Shown: positions 8,383 to 17,098 of the stretch, piece after piece
Position numbering within the stretch: the first letter of the stretch is position 1
Layout of the letters: the number at the start of each line of letters is the position of its first letter
Program-made: the position numbers and the translations under genes
Origin: Thermoanaerobaculia bacterium
GTDB taxonomy: Bacteria; Acidobacteriota; Thermoanaerobaculia; Multivoradales; JAIOJS01
Reading direction: 5' to 3'
Assembly (NCBI GenBank): GCA_019911795.1
Contig: JAIOJS010000056.1
Location: forward strand, 1-33,111
DNA length: 33,111 bases
Notes under the pieces: model-generated
Databases searched by the model: none
What the model saw: the letters and a program-made list of their open reading frames with translations, nothing else
Told to the model about the DNA's origin: nothing

Positions 8383-8916
8383 CTACGCGCCGGGTGAAGG
8401 TGAATCGGTTGGGCAGGCCAGAAGCGACTCCAGCATCCGCGGAGTAACCATCCACGTTAGCTGTCCCCGATGGGATTCGAGGTCGGCCCAACCCTCGAAG
8501 GGGAGGTCGATGCGTACTAGTGCCGCGGTGACCATCTGCACCCTGCCGCCGCCGATGAGCAGGGCGGCAAGGTCGGCCGCGGTGGGCTGATGGCTGACGA
8601 GCAGGAGCCGGGGGGCGGTCTGGCCATACTCGCGGATACAGTCCACCACGCGGATCGGAGAGGACTCATAGAGAGCTTCGAGGGGGTGGGTCGGGGCCTC
8701 CCATTCTCCCGCCTCCTGGGCGAGCTGAAGGGTCTCCTGGGTACGCGTGGCGGTCGACACCAGAACCCGGTCCGGAACCTCGTCGATGCGTTTCAGGAAG
8801 CGCCCGATCTCGCCGGCGGCACGACGCCCGCGACTGCTGAGTGGACGGGCGTGGTCTCCTCCGGACAGGCTTTTCCAGTCGGACTTGGCGTGACGCAGAA
8901 TATACAAGCTAACCAT
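8383..8916 (-). CDS. sixA: SixA-type phosphohistidine phosphatase
   Basis: The 177-residue product belongs to the histidine phosphatase superfamily, short SixA branch. It begins with LYILRHAKSDW, the RHG-type motif with the catalytic His, has the conserved RPLSSRGRRAAGEIG segment, and the second His in LLLVSHQPTAADLAALL. SixA removes phosphate from protein histidines (ArcB in Escherichia coli; PTS proteins have also been reported). The start is placed at the ATG at 8914-8916, because the motif begins five residues later; an upstream in-frame ATG at 8985 would add 23 unlike residues. It is divergent from ppk1, a neighbourhood often seen for sixA-like genes. Confidence 0.88.
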   Translation of the reverse strand: MVSLYILRHAKSDWKSLSGGDHARPLSSRGRRAAGEIGRFLKRIDEVPDRVLVSTATRTQETLQLAQEAGEWEAPTHPLEALYESSPIRVVDCIREYGQTAPRLLLVSHQPTAADLAALLIGGGRVQMVTAALVRIDLPFEGWADLESHRGQLTWMVTPRMLESLLACPTDSPSPGA

Positions 8917-9066
8917 GTTCTGTTCTGATCTTAGCAGTCGGTATCGTCGTTCGCTCTTGGCATCGTTCCAGCATGCTGATTGCACCTTCCGGGTCCACGG
9001 GCGGTCAGTTTCGGCGGGTTTCGCCGCCTATGGAGAACCGTTCCGACTTACAGGTATCCTCTACAC

Positions 9067-9085
9067 GACGATTTCTAGAATCGTC
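9067..9085. promoter_or_regulatory. Inverted repeat in the sixA-ppk1 divergent region
   Basis: A perfect 7-bp inverted repeat, GACGATT-5 nt-AATCGTC, lies 58 bases before the ppk1 start, in the 227-base region between the divergent sixA and ppk1 genes. It could be an operator or an RNA hairpin in the ppk1 leader. No convincing -35/-10 pair or Pho box was found around it. Otherwise the 8917-9143 region shows nothing clear. Confidence 0.35.
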
Positions 9086-9143
9086 ACTTGATCGATAACC
9101 ATGTTGCAGCGTCGTTGCCGGTGCGTTCGAGACTCTGAGGGCC

Positions 9144-11294
9144 ATGATGCCGAAGAAAAAAGCGAAGCAAGAGATCCGACCGAAGAGGAACCTCGGTCAT
9201 AGGACGTACTACATCAATCGGGAGCTTAGCTGGCTAGAATTCAATCGGCGGGTCCTCGAGGAGTCCCTGGATCTCTCCAATCCGCTACTCGAAAGGGTCA
9301 AGTTTCTCGCCATCTTCGCCAGTAACCTCGACGAGTTCTTTCGCATTCGAGTGTCGGGGCTTCGCGGGCAGTTGACGGGCGGTCTGTTGGAGGCTCCGCC
9401 CGACGGCCTATCACCGGCGGAACAGTTGGCTGGAATCCGACGGCAGCTCCTTCCCATGCTGGAAGAGGGTACGCGTTGCTGGCGTGACGATCTGTTGCCC
9501 AAACTGAAAGCCGCGGGCATCCAGGTGATGCGATACGACGAGCTCAAGAACAAGCAACGTCGACTCCTGCGGCGTCACTTCGAGCAGGAGATCTTCCCGG
9601 CTCTGACCCCGTTGGCCTTCGATCCGGGGCATCCGTTTCCCCATATCTCCAATGGCAGCATCAACCTCGCGGTCGTCATCGACGACCCCGATCACGGCGA
9701 GCGGTTTGCCCGCGTCAAGGTACCGCAGGTCTTTCCTCGCTTTCTTCGGATCCCGAGCGAAGAGCGAGCCGATAGCCTCGCTCGCCTAGGGCTGGTCGAA
9801 GAGTCGGGGTCGCGCTTTGTGTGGATCGAGGAAGTGATCGCCGCCAATCTCGATCTTCTCTTTCCGGACCTGAAAGTGGTGGCGTCCTATCCCTTCCGGG
9901 TCACCCGGGATGCGGACCTCGAGATCGAGGAAGACGAAGCAGCCGACCTCTTGGCGGCGATCGTCGAGGTCGTGGGCCAGCGTCACTTTGGGTCTGCGGT
10001 TCGCCTCGAGCTGGACACCAGCATGCCGGAGCTGATCCGCCAGGTGCTGGTGCGCAACCTGGAACTGCAGCCCTACCAGGTCTATGAATTGGAGGGACCC
10101 TTGGGCCGGAGCGACCTTATGGAACTCCTCAAGCTGGATCGTCCAGATCTCAAGGACGCTCCCTTCCTCCCGGTCGTGCCAAACTTCCTGGGACGAGATG
10201 AGAGTCTCTTCAAGGTTCTCGATCGTCGCGACGTTCTTCTCTATCACCCATTCGACAGCTTCAATCCGGTGGTGGACTTCGTCCGTCAGGCGGCGCGCGA
10301 TCCCGATGTCCTGGCGATCAAGCAGACGCTCTACCGGGTGGGACCCAACTCACCGGTCGTTCAGGCCCTGATGCAGGCTCGGGAGAACGGCAAGCAGGTG
10401 TCAGCTCTGGTCGAACTCCGGGCTCGCTTCGACGAGGAGAACAATATCGTCTGGGCGAGGGCGCTGGAACGGGCCGGCGTCCACGTCGTCTACGGCCTTC
10501 TCGGACTGAAGGTCCACGCCAAGATGTGCCTTGTCGTTCGCCGTGAGCGTGGTGGCATTCGTTGTTATACCCATCTGGGTACCGGTAACTACAACCCGGT
10601 AACCGCCCGGCTTTACACCGATCTCGGGTACTTCACCTCCGATCCTGGGGTTGCCGCCGATGTCGCCGATCTCTTCAACGCCCTGACTGGCTATTCGCGC
10701 AAGGATACCTATGACCATCTGCTGGTGGCTCCCGGCACGCTGAGGGAGGAAATCGTCCGACGAATCCATCGCGAACGGGAGCGACATCTCGAACACGGCG
10801 ACGGTTACATCGCCTTCAAGATGAACTCCCTAGTCGACCGCGAGTGTATTCGCGCTCTCTACCAGGCGTCTCAGGCCGGCGTGAAGATCGACCTTCAGGT
10901 CCGCGGAATCTGTTGCCTGCGCCCGGGTGTCGAGGGGGTGAGCGAGACCATCACCGTAACATCGCTGGTGGGACGCTTCCTCGAGCACAGTCGGATCTAC
11001 TACTTCGCCAACGGGGGCGACGACGAGATGTTTCTTGGCAGTGCGGACCTGATGCCCCGCAATCTCGATGGTCGGGTCGAAGCGCTTTTTCCGGTTCGTG
11101 ACGCCAAGCTCCGCCGAGCGCTGCGAGAGGACGTTCTCTTCCTGCACCTTCGCGACAACGTACAGACCCGACGTCTCGACGACGAAGGTGTCTATCGGCG
11201 GGTGGTGCCGACCGACGGTGAACCGGCGATCGATTCGCAGGCGATTCGCTTGGCGAATCGAGGCTCCTGGCATCTGGAGGAGGAGAGGCACTGA
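9144..11294 (+). CDS. ppk1: Polyphosphate kinase 1
   Basis: PPK1 reversibly transfers the ATP gamma-phosphate to a polyphosphate chain. The 716-residue length is normal for the family. The N domain starts YYINRELSWLEFNRRVLEES. The catalytic core contains LAIKQTLYRVGPNSPVVQAL, the autophosphorylated His458 in LKVHAKMCLVV, and the second active-site His615 in EHSRIYYFANGG, with YTHLGTGNYNP between them. The start is the first of two adjacent Met codons; the second is equally possible. It stands alone, divergent from sixA, with a 165-base gap before the diguanylate cyclase gene that shows no further gene. Confidence 0.97.
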   Translation: MMPKKKAKQEIRPKRNLGHRTYYINRELSWLEFNRRVLEESLDLSNPLLERVKFLAIFASNLDEFFRIRVSGLRGQLTGGLLEAPPDGLSPAEQLAGIRRQLLPMLEEGTRCWRDDLLPKLKAAGIQVMRYDELKNKQRRLLRRHFEQEIFPALTPLAFDPGHPFPHISNGSINLAVVIDDPDHGERFARVKVPQVFPRFLRIPSEERADSLARLGLVEESGSRFVWIEEVIAANLDLLFPDLKVVASYPFRVTRDADLEIEEDEAADLLAAIVEVVGQRHFGSAVRLELDTSMPELIRQVLVRNLELQPYQVYELEGPLGRSDLMELLKLDRPDLKDAPFLPVVPNFLGRDESLFKVLDRRDVLLYHPFDSFNPVVDFVRQAARDPDVLAIKQTLYRVGPNSPVVQALMQARENGKQVSALVELRARFDEENNIVWARALERAGVHVVYGLLGLKVHAKMCLVVRRERGGIRCYTHLGTGNYNPVTARLYTDLGYFTSDPGVAADVADLFNALTGYSRKDTYDHLLVAPGTLREEIVRRIHRERERHLEHGDGYIAFKMNSLVDRECIRALYQASQAGVKIDLQVRGICCLRPGVEGVSETITVTSLVGRFLEHSRIYYFANGGDDEMFLGSADLMPRNLDGRVEALFPVRDAKLRRALREDVLFLHLRDNVQTRRLDDEGVYRRVVPTDGEPAIDSQAIRLANRGSWHLEEERH

Positions 11295-11459
11295 CTCCCG
11301 GGGTACGGCGTCGAGGGAGGCTCTCCGAGGTCCAGTCGAGTGCCCTGGATAGGGTCGACGCGTCGCCCGCTTAGCTCGGCAAGGAGGTCGCTGGTCCGCA
11401 AGGGTCCAAATCTGTTCCTCTTTGAGGGATAATGACCACACTGCCCTGCAGGCCAGACC

Positions 11460-12434
11460 ATGAAGAGCGAGGACGAATTCGACCAGCAAGACACCCAGGA
11501 GGGACTCGACCCTCTCGGCCCAGTCGATCTCGATGTGACCCGTGTCTCATCGCGACAGCACTTCGACAGCAAGGCACGTCGTACGGCGACACTGGTGGTC
11601 ATGAACGGCCCCGAGATAGGACACGACTTTCCCCTGCGACGGAACGAGGTCATCATCGGACGTGGCGAGGACGCCGACGTTCTCCTGCGCCACCGTGAGG
11701 TCTCTCGACATCACGCGAAGATCGAGATCCTGCGCTTCGGGGAAGATACCCTGTACCGTCTCACCGACCTCGGGAGCACCAACAAGGTCATGGTCAACGG
11801 CGTGCAAGCCAAGACCCACGTCCTGGTCGACGGCGACAAGATCCATCTGGGCGATGTTGTCCTCGAGTTCGAACTCCACGACGCCATCGACTCGAAGTTC
11901 CACGCCGAGGTGCGCAACCGCATCCGCTACGACGATCTGACCAGTCTACTGACCTACGGATCCTTCCAGACGGCCCTGTCGTGGGAACTTGAACGCCAAA
12001 GTTCCCACGCTGGCTGTGCCGTCGTCATGATGGATCTCGACGATTTCAAAAAGCTCAACGACAAGTACGGTCACCTTGCGGGCTCCTGGGTCCTCGAGGA
12101 GATTGGTGCCCTGCTCGGAGGGAACTTTCGGCATTTCGACGTGGTGTCGCGCTATGGAGGCGAGGAGTTTGTCTCTTATCTCCCTGACACTGAACTCGAG
12201 GAGGCTCTAACCGCGGTGGAGCGAGTGCGCCGGATCATCGAGGAGCACGAGTTCGACTACCAGGGACAGTCGATTCGCTTGACCATCTCCATGGGCGTGT
12301 CTCACTGTCCCGACGACGGAGGCGACTTGGAGACTCTGGTCAAGACCGCAGACGAGCGACTGTACCGAGCGAAGCGCGAGGGGAAGAACATGGTCGTGGG
12401 CCCCGAGGGACCGCTCAACCCTCACCAGGACTAG
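11460..12434 (+). CDS. FHA-GGDEF diguanylate cyclase
   Basis: The 324-residue soluble protein joins a phosphothreonine-binding FHA domain to a GGDEF domain that makes cyclic di-GMP. The FHA part (about 41-139) shows IIGRGEDADV, SRHHAKI, DLGSTN and VNG. The GGDEF domain (about 155-320) has the metal/substrate segment MDLDDFKKLNDKYGH and an intact GGEEF at 233-237. An inhibitory I-site RHFD (224-227) sits five residues before the signature, so product inhibition is expected. No sensor or membrane domain is present; input probably comes through the FHA domain binding a phosphorylated partner. Its stop codon is the first of four in-frame TAG codons created by a short tandem repeat. The gene is convergent with the amidase gene. 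Confidence 0.93.
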   Translation: MKSEDEFDQQDTQEGLDPLGPVDLDVTRVSSRQHFDSKARRTATLVVMNGPEIGHDFPLRRNEVIIGRGEDADVLLRHREVSRHHAKIEILRFGEDTLYRLTDLGSTNKVMVNGVQAKTHVLVDGDKIHLGDVVLEFELHDAIDSKFHAEVRNRIRYDDLTSLLTYGSFQTALSWELERQSSHAGCAVVMMDLDDFKKLNDKYGHLAGSWVLEEIGALLGGNFRHFDVVSRYGGEEFVSYLPDTELEEALTAVERVRRIIEEHEFDYQGQSIRLTISMGVSHCPDDGGDLETLVKTADERLYRAKREGKNMVVGPEGPLNPHQD

Positions 12435-12466
12435 TTCGGCTAGTTCGGCTAGTTAGGCTAGTTAGG
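12431..12466. repeat. Four 9-bp tandem repeats carrying the stop codons of two convergent genes
   Basis: Four units in a row: CTAGTTCGG twice, then CTAGTTAGG twice. Because the unit is nine bases long, TAG recurs in frame with the diguanylate cyclase, giving four successive stops. The TAA stop of the opposite-strand amidase (12462-12464 on the plus strand) also lies inside the last unit. No terminator-like hairpin with a T-run is seen here. Confidence 0.9.
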
Positions 12467-13298
12467 CCCCGTCTGGTTTGTGTAGGGCTCGTCGAAGACG
12501 GCGTAGAAACCGTCGTCCCGGATCCGACTTCTCCGTTCGATAGTCCTCTCGGGCTTCGTAGAAGAGGTCGTGAGCCGGGTGCGTGGGGTCCTCGAGGTCG
12601 GTGTACTCAGAGTGACCGATGACGTAGTCGAGGGTCGAGTACTTGGCGGCGAGATACCGGATGAGCTTCACATTGGCTGCGAGTTGAGCGTCGGTCAGGG
12701 GAGTGCTCCCGTGGCGGGTGGATCCCAGATCCGCATCGCCCACGTTCTCGATACCGATCGCGACGTGGTTGAGTCCGATCACGTGACGGGACATGACGGT
12801 CTCTGGGTAGAGGCGGTAGATCGTGCCATCGAGATCGACGACGAAATGGATGCCGACGTTGAGGCGGCCGTTGCGTCGAATCACTTCGCGGTCGGGGCCT
12901 ATGATGGGCTCGGCGAAGGCGAACAGCGTTCCCTCCAAGGTAGGGATGGCGGTGTAGTGCACGACAACGATTCGCGGAGCAAAGGAGATAGACCGAAGGC
13001 TCTCCTCCGCGGGGAGGGTGGCGGCCAACGGCGGATTGTGAATAGCCAAGTACTCTCGGGTCAGGTGAATGCGCTCCTCATCGATCGTGGTCGCATGCAC
13101 TTCGAGCACGGCAGGCGGCTCTGAAGTCCCGGAGGAGAGCCGGTCGGACGGGAGTACGGTACGGTCAAAGCCGGGCATACAGGCTCCAAGCAATCCCGCG
13201 ACGGCCAGGAGCGCGGTGACTGCTAACGGGTGGACGAGTACAGGCGACCGACGCCTGGGCGCCTTCCCGGCTTTGACGGGCCCGGGCTTGATCAGCAT
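12462..13298 (-). CDS. N-acetylmuramoyl-L-alanine amidase (Amidase_2) lipoprotein
   Basis: A 278-residue protein of the zinc amidase/PGRP-like family that cleaves the amide bond between MurNAc and L-Ala in peptidoglycan. Characteristic parts are IVVHYTAIP (first zinc His), GIHFVVDLDGTIYRL, RHVIGLNHVAIGIENVG, and VIGHSEYTDLEDP plus KSDPGRRF near the end. A lipobox, LLGAC, lies about 38 residues from the start, so it is probably anchored to a membrane. The ATG at 13296-13298 is chosen; the frame stays open upstream to about 13874 but those residues are Arg/Pro-rich and overlap the preceding gene antisense-like. It lies 44 bases behind the AstE-like gene on the same strand, suggesting a two-gene operon. 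Confidence 0.88.
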   Translation of the reverse strand: MLIKPGPVKAGKAPRRRSPVLVHPLAVTALLAVAGLLGACMPGFDRTVLPSDRLSSGTSEPPAVLEVHATTIDEERIHLTREYLAIHNPPLAATLPAEESLRSISFAPRIVVVHYTAIPTLEGTLFAFAEPIIGPDREVIRRNGRLNVGIHFVVDLDGTIYRLYPETVMSRHVIGLNHVAIGIENVGDADLGSTRHGSTPLTDAQLAANVKLIRYLAAKYSTLDYVIGHSEYTDLEDPTHPAHDLFYEAREDYRTEKSDPGRRFLRRLRRALHKPDGA

Positions 13299-13342
13299 TG
13301 CCAGATAGGGCGCTGAGGCAGTAGGAAGGCCAAGATGATCCC

Positions 13343-14557
13343 TCAGCCGTCGTTGCGGCGCACCATGAGGAGGTTGCGCTCTGCGGGCCCCTCGCGATGG
13401 AAGCCGAGAAGATGAAAGACCTCGAGGGCAAACCAACGAGCGATGCCGCGGTCGACGCGATAGCGGTCTGGATTCGAGCCGACCTGGTGGACTCCGGGAA
13501 GCCAGTGGACGAAGCGTTCGATGTGCCGGCGCCGCAGGGTCGCCGAGAGCTTGAGCCAGCTCGGGTTGACAGCCCGTGCGAGAAAAAAACCATCGTCTCC
13601 CTGGGGCTGGTAGAGCGGCATCAGGAGATACCCCGCATCGGAGGCGCGGATGGGACACCCGCCATCGGTGGCGAGTTGCTCTCCGGCAGAAACGGCCTGA
13701 AAGCCGGCGAAGCCTGGCTCCATGGCGAACTCGCTGGTCGAGTCCAGGGCGTGACGGTAGTGCACCTCCACCACATCGGGAAGGTCCCCCTTGTCCCGCC
13801 GGAGCATTTCGCGGCCCTCCGCCGCATGAGGGTTGCCCTCCTCGAGGAGTCCAGTCGTCTCGAGGGCGATCCACAGGGCGGCCCTAGCTCGCTCTACGGT
13901 GCCGGGATCCTCGTGACTCCCGGTCTCGAGCGTGATGCCGGTGACCCCTCGGCTACTGAGATAGTGATAGAGCGTCCCGTCGAGTTCCTCCTCGATTCCC
14001 AAGACCAAGGGAACCTGAAAGGCGAGTCCGAAGGTGCGGTTTCTCAGGCAGTCCTCGAGTACGACAAAGGAGGGGCTGGCACCCGAGGTGGAGTGTAGGT
14101 CGAGAAGGTAGACCGGCTGGTCGGTCGCCACCGCTTGCTGGAGCTCGAGGTCGAGCTCGAGGAGCTCTCGCTCCTCAGTGTTTCCACCTTCACCCTGTTC
14201 GCGCAGTCGCTGAACATTCTCCTCCGACCAGAGTCGGTTGAGGTCAGCGTCGACGAACCGCCGGCCGAGACCAAGGGCGGTGCGGTTTCCGGCCAGGACC
14301 AGGAGTTGCCCCTTGATCGGTAGCGGCTCGGATTCCAGCTTCTCCAGCAACTGGCGGACGGCGAAGACTCCGGCTGGTTCGTTTCCATGGAGACCGACCA
14401 CGCAGATCAGGGTTGGACCCTCACTGGACCCGAGAAGGTGGGCCAGCACCCGTGGCACGGCGATGACCGAGGGGGAGGGAGCGTGGGAAGGACTGGCTCC
14501 GGCCGGAGTTCCGGGAGTGTGGGCGGAGGGCATCCTCGTGGAGGCAAGTGGTGACAT
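13343..14557 (-). CDS. AstE/AspA-family zinc deacylase (succinylglutamate desuccinylase-like)
   Basis: A 404-residue member of the M14-like AstE/AspA family, metal-dependent hydrolases that remove acyl groups from amino acids or peptides. It shows the zinc motif GLHGNEPAG, the substrate-arginine region GNRTALGLGRRFVDADLNRLW, the third ligand region YLLDLHSTSG, and a catalytic-type Glu in ITLETGSHEDP. Length is above the ~330 of AstE, through a C-terminal extension from about residue 290. The start at 14555-14557 gives an N terminus rich in Ser/Ala/Pro; a Met eight codons later is equally possible because no clear Shine-Dalgarno is seen. True substrate unknown. Next to a cell-wall amidase, a peptidoglycan-peptide substrate is conceivable, but this is only context. 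Confidence 0.8.
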   Translation of the reverse strand: MSPLASTRMPSAHTPGTPAGASPSHAPSPSVIAVPRVLAHLLGSSEGPTLICVVGLHGNEPAGVFAVRQLLEKLESEPLPIKGQLLVLAGNRTALGLGRRFVDADLNRLWSEENVQRLREQGEGGNTEERELLELDLELQQAVATDQPVYLLDLHSTSGASPSFVVLEDCLRNRTFGLAFQVPLVLGIEEELDGTLYHYLSSRGVTGITLETGSHEDPGTVERARAALWIALETTGLLEEGNPHAAEGREMLRRDKGDLPDVVEVHYRHALDSTSEFAMEPGFAGFQAVSAGEQLATDGGCPIRASDAGYLLMPLYQPQGDDGFFLARAVNPSWLKLSATLRRRHIERFVHWLPGVHQVGSNPDRYRVDRGIARWFALEVFHLLGFHREGPAERNLLMVRRNDG

Positions 14558-14721
14558 CAGTTGATCAGGGTAACAGAAATTGGGCGGTTTCGGGAGTGCT
14601 ACGGCGTTGGATCTTCGACCATCACCCGAACAATTGTCTTTGGACAAACGGCGGTCCAAAGGTGACTCTCCGCGATGGAGGCCCACCGCGTCCCCCGCGA
14701 GGCCCACACCGCTCCAAGCCG

Positions 14722-14750
14722 TTGACACTGCGGCTCAGAGCGTGTGTACT
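14722..14750 (+). promoter_or_regulatory. Candidate sigma-70 promoter for the GNAT gene
   Basis: A consensus -35 TTGACA (14722-14727) and a -10-like TGTACT (14745-14750, four of six matches) are separated by exactly 17 bases. The -10 element ends 30 bases before the ATG at 14781. It lies in the 223-base divergent region between the AstE-like gene and the GNAT gene. Confidence 0.55.
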
Positions 14751-14780
14751 CACCGGTCCCGTCGGATATATTCGGCCCCC

Positions 14781-15629
14781 ATGGTGTCCTATCGTTTCTG
14801 TCGCCCCGATGATCTGCCCCTGTTGGTGCGGGCTATCAATGAGTGCTACGACCGACATTTCAAGGGGCGCCCGCTGATGACCGAGGAGGCCTTTCGCTCC
14901 GGGATGCGGGAGATCAACCTATGGCCGAGCAACTGCATGGTCGCCATGGGAAAAGATGGGCCGGTCGGAGTTTCTGTCGCAACCAAGCGAGTTGACGAGG
15001 TCCTGGTGCGTGCGGTGGGAGTTCTGACTCAATACCAACACGAGGGGCATGGTCGTCATTTGGTGACGTCTCTGCGGCAGAAGCTGGCGGTGCTAGGTCC
15101 AGAGAGGCTGGTCGCGGAGGTTGCTCGCGGAGACGAGACTGCGTCGGAGTTCCTCGGCTCGATCGGCTTCGTTCACGAGACGGACCTCTGGAACTGGGAG
15201 CGTCCGCCGGGACAGGAGGTACCTCCGAACCAACTTTTTGGCGCCGTGACGGTCGCTGAACTCGACGCCGCGGGGGAACTAGTGGCGCCGCCGGGCACGG
15301 CGTGGGAGCGTCAGATCGAGACTCTACGAGGACGCGCGGAGAGCCTGCGGGGGATCGCGGTGGCCACTCCGGAACGGTTGGAAGCCTGGATCCTCCACCG
15401 CCAGGAAGGTCGCCTAACCGAGATCGTGGGCTGGGGTGGAGCGGCAGAGGCTTCCACGCGTTCCCGACTCTTCGACCTTCTCTGTCGCCGGGTGGAGGGT
15501 GAGACCGGCGCGGCGCTGCGGGTTCCCAAGCTTAGTGCCACCGAGAGCGATGGTCTAGGACTCCGAGCCCTGGGTTTCAAGCCGGCGGCGGGCTATTATC
15601 GCTTCTCCGGAGAGGCAATTCCTGCGTGA
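14781..15629 (+). CDS. GNAT-family N-acetyltransferase
   Basis: A 282-residue protein with an N-terminal GNAT domain (about 1-150): YRFCRPDDLPLLVRAINECYDRHF at the start, VRAVGVLTQYQHEGHGRHLVTSL at the acetyl-CoA binding strand and loop (with QHEGHGRH in place of the usual Q/RxxGxG/A), and FLGSIGFVHETDLWNWE at the end. The second half (about 165-282) again contains GNAT-like ends (LGFKPAAGYYRF), so it may be a two-domain enzyme with one degenerate half. Acceptor unknown. The start at 14781 is preferred over an in-frame ATG at 14580 because the similarity begins there and a promoter lies at 14722-14750, inside the longer version. Confidence 0.8.
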   Translation: MVSYRFCRPDDLPLLVRAINECYDRHFKGRPLMTEEAFRSGMREINLWPSNCMVAMGKDGPVGVSVATKRVDEVLVRAVGVLTQYQHEGHGRHLVTSLRQKLAVLGPERLVAEVARGDETASEFLGSIGFVHETDLWNWERPPGQEVPPNQLFGAVTVAELDAAGELVAPPGTAWERQIETLRGRAESLRGIAVATPERLEAWILHRQEGRLTEIVGWGGAAEASTRSRLFDLLCRRVEGETGAALRVPKLSATESDGLGLRALGFKPAAGYYRFSGEAIPA

Positions 15630-15710
15630 TGCGCGGACCAGAAGAGGCGGACTCAACTTGCGGCAAGACGAACCGAAGCAATCGACAGGCTTGATCGCCC
15701 GGGGTCTCGG

Positions 15711-16601
15711 TTGAAGCAGTACGGAGACATCGCGGGCGACGGAGGGTCGGATGTCCTCGGCCAGGTCATCGCGCAGCGTAAGGCGATGAGGGAAAGCCTC
15801 GCTTCGGTACGCCACGTGGTAGCGATCGCCTCGGGCAAGGGAGGGGTGGGCAAGAGCACTATGACCCTCGCCTTGGCGAGTTCCCTGCGCGACCGAGGTC
15901 AGGATGTGGCGATTTTGGATTGCGATGTCAGCGGCCCCTGTCAGGCTCAGCTCGCAGGGTTGTCGGGAGTGCCCTGGATTCCGGAGGACGAGGGACTTCG
16001 TATGCCGCGCCGTGAGGATGGGCTCGGAGTAGTTTCGTTCGGCGGAATTCTCGGCGCTGACCAACCGATGCTTCACGAGTCGGTGGCTCACGGTGACGAG
16101 CACACCTGGCGGGCGACTCGGGAGATGGCCATGCTGGGGCAACTCATCACCGCGGTTCATTGGGGTGATCTGGATGTCCTCCTGGTCGACCTTCCCCCGG
16201 GCGCCGACCGCACCGTCCATCATCTGGAGCTACTTGGTCCTTCCGCCAAGGTTGTTCTCGTCACTCTTCCTTCGGCCCTCGCGACTGGAGTCGTCGCCCG
16301 CTCTCTGGCCGCGGTCCGAGAGGCTGGGGTCGAACCGCTCGGTTACATTCAGAACATGGCGGGGTACTGGTGTCGAGACTGTGGAGTGATCCGTCCTCTC
16401 TTTCCCGACGGTAACCAGGACCTCGATGTACCCTGTCTCGGCTCGGTCCCCTTCGATCCCGGTCTGGCGCGCCGTTGTGACGACGGCTGGCCGACGCGCA
16501 CAAAGGACGTGGCGACCGAGGATGTTACCGATCCTTCCTCGACGGCGATCGAAGCAGTCGCCCTCGCTCTCATGACTGCCCTGGAGGAGTCCAACCGATG
16601 A
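15711..16601 (+). CDS. mrp: Mrp/ApbC-type P-loop ATPase
   Basis: A 296-residue Mrp/NBP35-family ATPase; the family acts as iron-sulfur cluster carriers or scaffolds. It has the deviant Walker A SGKGGVGKST (41-50), ILDCDVSGPCQAQLAG, VLLVDLPPGADRT (Walker B-like), and IQNMAGYWCRDCG with the CxxC at 221-224 that would bridge a cluster between two subunits. The frame starts with TTG at 15711 without a clear ribosome site; an ATG at 15787 is an alternative that still keeps the ATPase domain. Its stop overlaps the ATG of the following PCP_red gene (ATGA), so the two products are likely to work together. Confidence 0.9.
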   Translation: MKQYGDIAGDGGSDVLGQVIAQRKAMRESLASVRHVVAIASGKGGVGKSTMTLALASSLRDRGQDVAILDCDVSGPCQAQLAGLSGVPWIPEDEGLRMPRREDGLGVVSFGGILGADQPMLHESVAHGDEHTWRATREMAMLGQLITAVHWGDLDVLLVDLPPGADRTVHHLELLGPSAKVVLVTLPSALATGVVARSLAAVREAGVEPLGYIQNMAGYWCRDCGVIRPLFPDGNQDLDVPCLGSVPFDPGLARRCDDGWPTRTKDVATEDVTDPSSTAIEAVALALMTALEESNR

Positions 16602-17098
16602 AGTTTCTCTGCGTTGCCTGTGACCAGCCCATGACCTTGCAGGATGCCATGCCGGCCGAGGAGAAGGGCACCCTAGCCGTCGTCTATGTTTGTGGAGGGT
16701 GTGACCATCAGATCGCGATGTTGACCAACCCCTGGGAGACTCAGATGGTCCAGTCTCTGGGCATTCGCATCGGACCCAAGAGCGGTGCAGATGCAGCTGC
16801 CGGCCAGGAAGCAGGCACCGGCGAGGTGGCCGGCAAGTGTCCGTTTGCGGGGATGGTTCAGGAGCTGGGAGCAGAACCTCAATCGGTTGTACCCATTCCA
16901 GATACCAATCCATCGGTGACCGATGGCGACAGCCTGCAGTGGACGGCGGAGGCCCTGAGCCGTCTGGACCGCATTCCGGAGTTTGTGCGACCGATGGCGA
17001 AGCAGGGGATCGAGCATTGGGCTCGAGATCACGGCTGCGATCGGGTCACGGAAGAGGTCCTCGAACGGGCGCGCGGGACGATGGGGATGTCGTCATAG
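16598..17098 (+). CDS. Small zinc-ribbon/PCP_red protein
   Basis: A 166-residue protein with two CxxC pairs at the N terminus (C5, C8 and C32, C35), a Gly/Ala-rich linker with GKCPFAGM, and a C-terminal PCP_red domain (about 112-160): LQWTAEALSRLDRIPEFVRPMAKQ and onward. The same combination of Cys ribbon, GxCPF and PCP_red is found, enlarged, in the product of 6043-8325. It overlaps the Mrp-type gene by four bases, which suggests a role linked to iron-sulfur or metal-centre handling. Function unknown; the domain call is fairly safe. Confidence 0.78.
   Translation: MKFLCVACDQPMTLQDAMPAEEKGTLAVVYVCGGCDHQIAMLTNPWETQMVQSLGIRIGPKSGADAAAGQEAGTGEVAGKCPFAGMVQELGAEPQSVVPIPDTNPSVTDGDSLQWTAEALSRLDRIPEFVRPMAKQGIEHWARDHGCDRVTEEVLERARGTMGMSS

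Noticed and set aside
12462-13874. Amidase extended to 470 residues
   Set aside because: The extra N-terminal residues are Arg/Pro/Ser-rich shadow coding of the AstE-like gene; the lipoprotein signal begins after the ATG at 13298.
14634-14647. Palindrome TTGTC-4 nt-GACAA in the AstE-GNAT gap
   Set aside because: Only five base pairs long and not positioned against a convincing minus-strand promoter.
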